Origin: Chryseobacterium sp.
Lineage (GTDB): Bacteria; Bacteroidota; Bacteroidia; Flavobacteriales; Weeksellaceae
Direction of reading: 5' to 3'
Assembly (NCBI GenBank): GCA_031286615.1
Contig: JAITUA010000021.1
Coordinates: 62,001-126,000 of the forward strand
Length of the DNA: 64,000 bases
Position 1 is the stretch's first letter; the number at the start of each line of letters is the position of its first letter. The position numbers were made by a program, and so were the translations under genes. The notes under the pieces were generated by a model that had not been told where the DNA came from, searched no databases, and saw only the letters and a program-made list of their open reading frames with translations. Shown piece after piece: positions 8,249-15,104 of this stretch.

Positions 8249-8842
8249 ATGAACATCTACTCATACCACGGGATTCGTCCCATTATAAAACCCTCTGCCT
8301 ACATTCATCCGCAGGCAGTTATTATCGGGAACGTAGAAATAGGCGAAGAAGTATATATTGGTCCCAATGCGGTAATTCGTGGAGACTGGGGGAAAATTAT
8401 CATTAAAGACGGAGCCAATGTACAGGAAAACTGTACTCTTCATGTTTTCCCGAATATAGAAACCATACTGGAAGAATCCGCACACATAGGACACGGTGCA
8501 ATCATTCATTCAGGACACATCGGAAAAAACTGTCTGATCGGAATGAATTCCGTTGTGATGGACAAAGCGTACATCGGTGACGAAAGTATCGTTGGAGCAT
8601 TGGCTTTTGTACCGGCTAATTTCAGATGTGAACCAAGAAAATTAGTGGTGGGAAGCCCTGCAAAAATTATCCGTGACGTATCTGACGAAATGATCCACTG
8701 GAAAACAGAAGGAACAAAACTCTATCAGGAACTGGCAAGAGAAGGAAAAGAAGCGATTCTGCCTTGTGAGCCTTTTACAGAATATGTTCAGCAGATCCCA
8801 ACAAAAATCGTTGATTACAGCATTTGGGATGATATAAAATAA
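8249..8842 (+). CDS. paaY: PaaY, gamma-carbonic-anhydrase-like thioesterase
   Basis: A 197-residue left-handed beta-helix (hexapeptide repeat) protein. Repeats run from IIGNVEIGEEVYIGPNAVIR to NCLIGMNSVVM. Metal-ligand histidines are seen in TLHVF, SAHIGHGAIIHSGHIG. The C-terminal helix is PaaY-like (PAKIIRDVSDEMIHWKTEGT). PaaY in Pseudomonas hydrolyses dead-end thioesters formed in phenylacetate breakdown, which fits its place between paaJ and paaZ. A generic gamma-carbonic anhydrase is the alternative. Confidence 0.88.
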   Translation: MNIYSYHGIRPIIKPSAYIHPQAVIIGNVEIGEEVYIGPNAVIRGDWGKIIIKDGANVQENCTLHVFPNIETILEESAHIGHGAIIHSGHIGKNCLIGMNSVVMDKAYIGDESIVGALAFVPANFRCEPRKLVVGSPAKIIRDVSDEMIHWKTEGTKLYQELAREGKEAILPCEPFTEYVQQIPTKIVDYSIWDDIK

Positions 8843-8892
8843 TAGTGCATAAGAAAATCTGTTAGTTTCAAAATTTTAATACCAGATTTAAA

Positions 8893-9471
8893 ATGATTAA
8901 TACAGAAAATTTTGAATTTGAAGGTACATATCACATTTTCTCTCATGTAAATGGGACTGAAGTTATTTTTCGTGAGCCATCAAATTATCAATTTTTTCTG
9001 AAAAAGGCAGAAAAATATATTCTTCCGATCGCTGATATGTATGCTTATTGTCTATTACCTAATCATTTTCATTTATTGTTAAGATTTAAGAATTTTGATA
9101 ATGTGAATAGTGAAAATGAGCATCAGTTTTTAATGAAGCATTTTGGGAATTTATTGAATGCTTATGCTAAAGCTTACAACAAAAAATATAATAGAAAAGG
9201 AGCTCTTTTTCTGAATGCAATAAAACGAAAGAAAATATCTGATGAAAAATATTTATTGAAAGTTTTACATTACATCCATAATAATCCGATTAATCACGGA
9301 TTGGTAAATAAAATTGATCAATGGAAGCATTCCTCGTATAATTCGTATTTAAATTCTGAAAAAGAAAGTAAATTGAATAGAAAAGAAATCATGCGGTATT
9401 TTGATTCGGTAGAAATTTTTAGAAATTATCATAAGTCTACTATTGAATATGATTTTTTAAATTTTGAATAA
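8893..9471 (+). CDS. REP-associated Y1 transposase (RAYT/TnpA-REP-like)
   Basis: A 192-residue HUH endonuclease of the IS200/RAYT group. The HUH motif is LPNHFHLLLRFKN, and the catalytic Tyr lies in VLHYIHNNPINHGLV. The N-terminal GTYHIFSHVNG is typical. It interrupts the paa cluster on the same strand and is followed 13 bases later by a perfect 16-bp palindrome, the kind of substrate such enzymes cut. There is no partner TnpB. It looks intact. Confidence 0.88.
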   Translation: MINTENFEFEGTYHIFSHVNGTEVIFREPSNYQFFLKKAEKYILPIADMYAYCLLPNHFHLLLRFKNFDNVNSENEHQFLMKHFGNLLNAYAKAYNKKYNRKGALFLNAIKRKKISDEKYLLKVLHYIHNNPINHGLVNKIDQWKHSSYNSYLNSEKESKLNRKEIMRYFDSVEIFRNYHKSTIEYDFLNFE

Positions 9472-9483
9472 TTGCTAATAATC

Positions 9484-9516
9484 AAACCTAACGGGTTTTT
9501 AAAACCCGTTAGGTTT
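9484..9516. repeat. REP-like perfect palindrome next to the RAYT gene
   Basis: The arms AAACCTAACGGGTTTT (9484-9499) and AAAACCCGTTAGGTTT (9501-9516) are exact complements around a single T. There is no T tract after it, and it sits 12 bases before the next start codon, so it is a poor terminator. I recall AACGGGTTTTAAAACCCGTT-type palindromes dispersed in Flavobacteriia genomes. Confidence 0.75.
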
Positions 9517-9528
9517 AACAAAATAAAT

Positions 9529-10356
9529 ATGATTAAAAAAATTGCACTTGCATGCAGCATTATGTTTGCGGTAGGTTGTACGCTTACAGCACAAACTGTT
9601 GCAACAAAACAGCTTACAATAGGAGAAGTGAGGACTATTAAGTCCAAAACCTTAAATGAAGACAGAACGTTGAATATTTATCTCCCACAAGGCTATGATA
9701 AAACAAAATCATACCCTGTGATCTATCTGCTGGATGGAAGCATAAATGAAGATTTTATTCACGTGACAGGATTAGTACAATTCTTTAATCAAATGTATTC
9801 TATGCCGGAATCTATTGTCGTGGGAATTGCTAATATAGACAGGAAAAGGGATTTTACCTTTCATACGGATTTAAAAGACTTACAGAAAGATTATCCTACG
9901 ACAGGACATTCTGATAAGTTTATTGCTTTCCTTGAAAAAGAATTAAAGCCTTATGTTGAAAGTCAGTTTAAAACTACTGACAAATATTTGTTCGGCCAAT
10001 CTTTGGGAGGGCTTCTGGCAACAGAAATACTACTGAAGAAACCGGAAATGTTCAATAATTATTTTATTATCAGTCCAAGTTTATGGTGGGATGATGAAAG
10101 TCTTTTGAAGCAGGCTCCTCAATTACTTTCAAAATCTTCGGATACTAAAAAGTTTGTCTATGTTTCTGTAGGGAAAGGAGAACATCCGGTGATGGTAAAA
10201 GATGCCGAAGCTTTCTATGATGTTTTGAAAAAAGCAGGAAAGAAAAACTGGACATTGGAATATAAAATGATGGAAACAGATAATCATGCAACCATTCTTC
10301 ACAGAAGCTTATATGAAGGATTGGTGAAAATGTTTCCATATCAGGAACCGAAATAA
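9529..10356 (+). CDS. Secreted esterase D / Fes-like alpha/beta hydrolase
   Basis: A 275-residue hydrolase. The frame is open upstream through the palindrome; the ATG at 9529 gives a proper signal peptide (MIKKIALACSIMFAVGCTLTAQ), with a Cys that could also serve as a lipobox. YPVIYLLDGS and the nucleophile motif FGQSLGG identify the esterase D family (PF00756), which includes siderophore esterases. The C-terminal His is in ETDNHATILHRS. Phenylacetate degradation does not need this activity; a ferric-siderophore or acyl-ester substrate is possible. Confidence 0.82.
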   Translation: MIKKIALACSIMFAVGCTLTAQTVATKQLTIGEVRTIKSKTLNEDRTLNIYLPQGYDKTKSYPVIYLLDGSINEDFIHVTGLVQFFNQMYSMPESIVVGIANIDRKRDFTFHTDLKDLQKDYPTTGHSDKFIAFLEKELKPYVESQFKTTDKYLFGQSLGGLLATEILLKKPEMFNNYFIISPSLWWDDESLLKQAPQLLSKSSDTKKFVYVSVGKGEHPVMVKDAEAFYDVLKKAGKKNWTLEYKMMETDNHATILHRSLYEGLVKMFPYQEPK

Positions 10357-10370
10357 ATCAGTTTCATTTG

Positions 10371-10643
10371 ATGAACATTCTGAAAAAATATTGGATCGTA
10401 ATATTGATTTTCATAATTATTATGAATGCTCTTGGACTTTATATGGTAAAAGAGTCAATAGGAATTTCAGATGCTTTGGAACATATTGAATCAGATGAGG
10501 TAATTGCTAAGTTAAAACACAGAGATTATTTTTACACATTGTTTGTTGAAATTATCATTATTTTAGACTGTTGGCTGGCACTTTTTATCCCTTATTTGAT
10601 TATTAGAAACTTTATTAAAAAGATTAATCTAAGCAAAAAGTAA
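10371..10643 (+). CDS. Small membrane protein of unknown function
   Basis: A 90-residue protein with two predicted membrane helices (KYWIVILIFIIIMNALGLYM, and TLFVEIIIILDCWLALFIPYLI) joined by an acidic loop. A basic tail (KKINLSKK) probably faces the cytoplasm. The ATG at 10371 is preferred to the TTG at 10368. It ends 8 bases before paaZ. No family is recognised. Confidence 0.65.
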   Translation: MNILKKYWIVILIFIIIMNALGLYMVKESIGISDALEHIESDEVIAKLKHRDYFYTLFVEIIIILDCWLALFIPYLIIRNFIKKINLSKK

Positions 10644-10651
10644 AAAACTAT

Positions 10652-13147
10652 ATGGAAAAGTTAAAAAACTATATCTACGGAGAATGGGTAGAAGGTACCG
10701 GAAACGGAGTCCCTTTGTACAATGCCGTTACAGGAGAACAGGTAGCTGTTTCTGATACTGAAGGGCTTAATTTTGAGCAGGCTCTTGACTACGGAAGAAC
10801 AGTAGGATACAAAAACCTTTCTTCAATGACTTTCTACGACCGTGGGGAAATGTTGAAAAAAGTAGCACTTTACCTGCTGGAAAGAAAGAAAAAATATTAC
10901 GACTTATCATATAAAACGGGAGCTACACATGTTGATTCATGGGTGGATATTGAAGGAGGTTTCGGAACTTTCTTTACCTATTCCGGATTGGCAAAAAGAA
11001 TGCTTCCCAATACTTCATTTTGGGTAGACGGAGATACTCAGAAAATTTCAGCTAACGGAACTTTCTTAGGAACCCATATTTTAACACCTAGTGAAGGTGT
11101 TTCTGTACAGATCAATGCTTACAACTTTCCGGTGTGGGGAATGTTGGAAAAACTGTCTACTTCCTTATTGGCAGGTGTTCCTTCTATTGTAAAGCCATCC
11201 CCTTTCGGATCTTACCTTACCAATGCGGTATTTCAGGATATGATTGAAAGTGGAGTATTGCCTGAAGGTGCTGTGCAGTTAGTCTGCGGAGAACCGGGAA
11301 ATATTCTGGATTATATACAAGACGGAGACTCAGTATTATTTACAGGTTCTGCCCACACAGGTAGAAAACTGAAATCTATGCCTTCTATCGCTGGAAATGC
11401 AGTTCGTTTCAATATGGAAGCAGATTCATTGAACTGCTCTATCTTAGGATTGGAAGCAAAACCGGGAACTCCTGAGTTTGACCTATTCATCAAAGAAGTT
11501 CGTAACGAAATGACCACGAAAGCAGGACAGAAATGTACAGCGATCAGAAGAATTATCGTTCCGGAACATTTAATTGGTGATGTACAGAATGCTTTGTCTA
11601 AAGCTTTAGATCAGACTAAAATCGGAAACCCATTAAGCAGAGAAACCAAAATGGGATCTTTAGTGGGAAGACAGCAATATGAAGAAGTAGTAAGAAAAGT
11701 AAACATTCTAAAATCAGAAACAGAGCTTATCTATGACGGAAAGCACGAGCTGGTAGATGCAGACTATGAAAACGGTGCATTCATGAGTCCTAAACTATTC
11801 CTGAACGATAAGCCTTTTGAAAAAAATATCTCTCATGATGTAGAAGCTTTCGGGCCGGTATCTACATTGATGCCGTATAAAGATGCTGAAGAAGCAGCCG
11901 CACTGGCAAAAAGAGGAAAAGGAAGTTTAGTAGGATCTATCGTATCTCATGACGAAAACTTTATCGCAGAAACCTCTTGGAAAATGGCTTCCCAACACGG
12001 GAGAATCTTTGTTCTGAACAGAGATAATGCCAAAGAAAGTACAGGTCACGGTTCTCCACTTCCTACATTAATGCACGGAGGTCCAGGTAGAGCAGGCGGT
12101 GGTGAAGAAATGGGGGGACTAAGCGGTCTTCATTTCTTCTTACAGAAAACAGCTATTCAGGGATCACCGGATGTATTGAAAGCAATTACTAAGATCTATC
12201 AGCAGGGCGCAGAGAAAAAATTCTCAGACAAACATCCTTTCCAGAAGTATTTTGAAGAAGTGGAAGTAGGAGACTCTTTAGAAACAGCTGGAAGAACAGT
12301 TACCGATGCAGATATTGTCAACTTCTCCAATGTTTCATGGGATCATTTCTATGCTCATACGGATGCAACAAGCTTATCAGGAACCATCTTCGATAAGACA
12401 GTAGCTCACGGATATTTCATTCTTTCAGCAGCAGCAGGATTGTTTGTTTCAGGCAAAAAAGGACCTGTTATTGCCAATTATGGACTGGAAGACTGCAGCT
12501 TTTTCAAACCTGTATATGCCGGAGATACCATCACTGTTTACTTAACTGCAAAAGAAAAGATCAACAGAGGAGTAAAAGGCAGAAACATTCCTTCAGGTGT
12601 TGTGAAATGGCTGGTTGAAGTTGTAAACCAAAGAGATGAGGTAGTTTGCGTAGCAACAATTTTAACATTAGTTGCAAAGCAATCTCCTTTCATTGATCTG
12701 AATGTGAAAAATGTTCAGAAAATGTTGAATGGATTAACAGAAAGTACTTCTGCTCTTTGGGGGAAAATGTCTCCACAACAGATGATTGAGCATTTGGAAC
12801 AAGCACTTTTGGTAAGTTTTGGAGAACCGGAAGCAGAGAAATGTTTTACTCCTGAGGAACATCTTGAAAAATGGCAGGATTCTCTTTATAATCACAGAGC
12901 AATGCCAAAAGAATTTACGGCTCCGTTCCTTCCACAGGATGGCTCACTTCCGGAACCAACACACAGAAATCTGGAAGCCGCAAAACAATCATTCATGGAT
13001 AACCTGAAGAAATTTGTGATCTATTACAAAGAAAATCCACAGGCAGAACATATGAATTATGTATTCGGAAAACTGAATAAAGAAATGTGGGAACTGATGC
13101 ACAAAAAGCATTTTACCCACCACTTCCAGCAGTTTGGATTGATTTAA
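10652..13147 (+). CDS. paaZ: PaaZ, oxepin-CoA hydrolase / aldehyde dehydrogenase with C-terminal DUF1569 domain
   Basis: An 831-residue fusion. Residues about 1-510 form the NADP-dependent aldehyde dehydrogenase with Glu256 (FNMEADS) and Cys295 (GQKCTA). Residues about 530-675 form the MaoC-type hydratase with Asp564 (SWDHFYAHTD). Together they open the oxepin-CoA ring and oxidise the resulting aldehyde. Residues about 690-831 are extra compared with the 681-residue E. coli enzyme. That part reads as a DinB-superfamily DUF1569 domain (LWGKMSPQQMIEHLEQALLV to MWELMHKKHFTHHFQQFGLI, with His pairs). It is the last paa gene and is followed by a terminator. Confidence 0.93.
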   Translation: MEKLKNYIYGEWVEGTGNGVPLYNAVTGEQVAVSDTEGLNFEQALDYGRTVGYKNLSSMTFYDRGEMLKKVALYLLERKKKYYDLSYKTGATHVDSWVDIEGGFGTFFTYSGLAKRMLPNTSFWVDGDTQKISANGTFLGTHILTPSEGVSVQINAYNFPVWGMLEKLSTSLLAGVPSIVKPSPFGSYLTNAVFQDMIESGVLPEGAVQLVCGEPGNILDYIQDGDSVLFTGSAHTGRKLKSMPSIAGNAVRFNMEADSLNCSILGLEAKPGTPEFDLFIKEVRNEMTTKAGQKCTAIRRIIVPEHLIGDVQNALSKALDQTKIGNPLSRETKMGSLVGRQQYEEVVRKVNILKSETELIYDGKHELVDADYENGAFMSPKLFLNDKPFEKNISHDVEAFGPVSTLMPYKDAEEAAALAKRGKGSLVGSIVSHDENFIAETSWKMASQHGRIFVLNRDNAKESTGHGSPLPTLMHGGPGRAGGGEEMGGLSGLHFFLQKTAIQGSPDVLKAITKIYQQGAEKKFSDKHPFQKYFEEVEVGDSLETAGRTVTDADIVNFSNVSWDHFYAHTDATSLSGTIFDKTVAHGYFILSAAAGLFVSGKKGPVIANYGLEDCSFFKPVYAGDTITVYLTAKEKINRGVKGRNIPSGVVKWLVEVVNQRDEVVCVATILTLVAKQSPFIDLNVKNVQKMLNGLTESTSALWGKMSPQQMIEHLEQALLVSFGEPEAEKCFTPEEHLEKWQDSLYNHRAMPKEFTAPFLPQDGSLPEPTHRNLEAAKQSFMDNLKKFVIYYKENPQAEHMNYVFGKLNKEMWELMHKKHFTHHFQQFGLI

Positions 13148-13166
13148 TTCAGGAAAATATAAATCT

Positions 13167-13200
13167 AAAATCCCTTTCAATTATTGGAAGGGATTTTTTT
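13167..13200 (+). terminator. Intrinsic terminator after paaZ
   Basis: AATCCCTT and AAGGGATT form an 8-bp stem followed by a run of seven T, 20 bases after the paaZ stop. It probably ends the paa transcript. Confidence 0.8.
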
Positions 13201-13238
13201 AATTATAATTGAAAATGATTAACTTTAATAGGCGAAAT

Positions 13239-13260
13239 CCGAAAAGCATATAGAGTAGGA
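13239..13260 (+). promoter_or_regulatory. Upstream element shared by the two Cys-rich peptide genes (copy 1)
   Basis: CCGAAAAGC, then A, then TATAGAGTAGGA: 22 bases that recur with one mismatch at 59877-59898 on the other strand, each time 22-23 bases before a peptide start codon. Conservation outside the coding sequence suggests a control element or shared 5' untranslated region. Confidence 0.65.
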
Positions 13261-13282
13261 GAGAATATCAAAACTGATTACT

Positions 13283-13444
13283 ATGAAAAACTTAAAAAAA
13301 CTTTCAAGACACGAGTTGAGATCTCTTAAAGGAGCCGGGCCAAACTGGTCTTGTGTCCTTAATCCTTGTCCTCCCGGAAGCTGTTGTCTCCCTGGAAGAT
13401 GGCCTGATATTGCAAGAGCATGTTATATATGTGCCGATTCTTAG
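13283..13444 (+). CDS. Cys-rich bacteriocin-like peptide with GA leader (orphan)
   Basis: A 53-residue precursor. The leader MKNLKKLSRHELRSLKGA matches that of the peptide at 59660-59854 for its first nine residues and ends in a Gly-Ala site of the double-glycine type. The predicted core (from residue 19) has six Cys (24, 29, 34, 35, 47, 50) and several Pro. No transporter gene is adjacent. The C39-peptidase exporter at 59915-62110 is the likely processing enzyme. Function is unknown: bacteriocin-like, signalling or structural. It is bracketed by terminators on both sides, so it is probably a single-gene transcript. Confidence 0.8.
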   Translation: MKNLKKLSRHELRSLKGAGPNWSCVLNPCPPGSCCLPGRWPDIARACYICADS

Positions 13445-13468
13445 ATTTTTAAATTTAAAACAATACAT

Positions 13469-13505
13469 AAAGCTACAACTCTCTGTGATTTGTGGCTTTT
13501 TTTAT
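13469..13505 (+). terminator. Intrinsic terminator after the orphan peptide gene
   Basis: AAGCTACAA and TTGTGGCTT form a stem with one G-T pair, followed by seven T. It ends the single-gene transcript. Confidence 0.75.
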
Positions 13506-13592
13506 AATCTTTTGTTAAAAATATAGTCTTATTTGATGTCCTTGAATTTATTCATTATTTTCAATCTTAAAATTAATTCAAAAAAATAAACT

Positions 13593-14369
13593 ATGGACCA
13601 AAGCTGGATGCAAAAATGGGAAGAAGTGAAAAATATTATGGTTTGTCCTACAGATCTGGAAACCTATTTTACTTCGGATGAAATTTTGGGAAAGAAAATG
13701 GAGACAATGGAAATTGGAAACGTTTCCCTCCCTTCTGGAAAAGTGGTAGTAAGAGATCCTCTGGTTTTTCTGAATGCGAATCAATCACCTTATTTTATTC
13801 AGGCTCCGAAAGGAAATTTTCCGGTAACCATTGCTGTAGTAAAATCTGAAGATTGGGGAGACAGATACGCTGTTGTAAAAGTTAAATTTACCAAAGAAAA
13901 ACCTGTTGTTTACAGAGAAGCTTTAGTTGGAATTGAAGAGTTGGAGGGCGTAGCTGAAGATGATTATTTTGGTTTCGCCGTGGATGCTGGTTTAGGGTGT
14001 ATTGCTGATAAAGAAGTACTTCCTTTTGTGGATAAATTTATAGATGAGATGGATGTTGACAATATTTACGATGATTATTTCGCTGACCTTTTCTCACAAA
14101 GCTACAAAGCTAACCCCAACAATCAGAGAGAGGCAGGAGACTGGATCAATTGGATGATTCCTGATACCAATTATCAGATTCCAATGTTTGCAAGTGGTTT
14201 TGGTGATGGTACTTATCCTGTTTACTTTGCGTATGACGCTAACGAAGAAATCTGTGGTTTATATATTCAATTCATCGATATTGAATTGGCTTTAAGTGAC
14301 GAAGATGAGGATGAAGACGAGGATGGTGATGACGATCAACCTGAAAATTTTGTTTTTCTTAAAAATTAA
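13593..14369 (+). CDS. DUF4241 protein
   Basis: A 258-residue cytoplasmic protein with the DUF4241 pattern: VVRDPLVFLNANQ, then FPVTIAVVKSEDWGDRYAVVKVKF, GFAVDAGLGCIAD and FASGFGDGTYPVYFAYDANEE. It has an unusual acidic tail of alternating Asp and Glu (SDEDEDEDEDGDDDQPENF). The biochemical role is unknown to me; related proteins are sometimes found near immunity-type genes. It ends two bases before the glycosylase gene and is probably co-transcribed with it. Confidence 0.75.
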   Translation: MDQSWMQKWEEVKNIMVCPTDLETYFTSDEILGKKMETMEIGNVSLPSGKVVVRDPLVFLNANQSPYFIQAPKGNFPVTIAVVKSEDWGDRYAVVKVKFTKEKPVVYREALVGIEELEGVAEDDYFGFAVDAGLGCIADKEVLPFVDKFIDEMDVDNIYDDYFADLFSQSYKANPNNQREAGDWINWMIPDTNYQIPMFASGFGDGTYPVYFAYDANEEICGLYIQFIDIELALSDEDEDEDEDGDDDQPENFVFLKN

Positions 14370-14371
14370 AT

Positions 14372-15058
14372 ATGAATACTACTTTTGCAGATCACGTCAT
14401 TGAGTTTAATAAAAATCTTAACTATACTGGAAAACTTCCTGAAGGTTTTGAAGTCCTGAACCCTTATCTGGATAATCCGGAAACATTGACGGTTATGCAG
14501 AAATTTTATCACAAATATTACAATGATTCGGCTCAGAGAAAATTCATCATTGGAATCAATCCAAGCCGTCATGGTGCAGGGGTTACAGGCGTTCCGTTTA
14601 CTGATACCAAAAGGCTCGAAAGTATTTGTGGTATAAAAATGGAATCTGCCCGTACTCATGAAGTATCTTCTGTTTTTATCTACGATATGATTGAAGAATA
14701 TGGCGGTGCAGATCTTTTTTATGAAGATGTTTATATTAACTCTCCTTTTCCGCTGGCTATTGTAAGAAAAACAAAAAACGGATGGCTTAATGCTAATTAT
14801 TATGATGATAAAGAACTTTTCGAGGCTGTGAAGAGTTTTATGATTGAATCTCTGAAGAAACATATCAGTCTCAATCTGGATACCTCGGAGGTCTTTATTC
14901 TGGGGAAAAAAAATGCTGACTTTATTTCAAAATTAAACAAAGAAGCAAAGCTGTTTGATATCATGACCGTTTTGGAACATCCTAGATATATTCAGCAGTA
15001 CAAATCAAAAGAAAAACAGCTGTATATAGATAAGTATATTCTGGCATTGAAAAAATAA
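14372..15058 (+). CDS. SMUG2-type uracil-DNA glycosylase family protein
   Basis: A 228-residue protein of the SMUG2 (DUF4918) branch of the uracil-DNA glycosylase superfamily. The first motif is GINPSRHGAGVTGVPFTD, followed by DVYINSPFPLAIV and the C-terminal motif LEHPRYIQQYK in place of the usual HPSP loop. It would excise damaged bases. The DUF4241 gene precedes it by two bases and a helicase follows after about 46 bases, suggesting a small repair-like group. Confidence 0.85.
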   Translation: MNTTFADHVIEFNKNLNYTGKLPEGFEVLNPYLDNPETLTVMQKFYHKYYNDSAQRKFIIGINPSRHGAGVTGVPFTDTKRLESICGIKMESARTHEVSSVFIYDMIEEYGGADLFYEDVYINSPFPLAIVRKTKNGWLNANYYDDKELFEAVKSFMIESLKKHISLNLDTSEVFILGKKNADFISKLNKEAKLFDIMTVLEHPRYIQQYKSKEKQLYIDKYILALKK

Positions 15059-15104
15059 AAGGATGATATGTTATGGTATGTCTGGTTTTTATTAAATTGT
15101 CCTT

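Noticed and set aside
9484-9516. Palindrome after the RAYT gene as a terminator
   Set aside because: It has no following T tract and lies 12 bases before a start codon; a REP-like role fits better.
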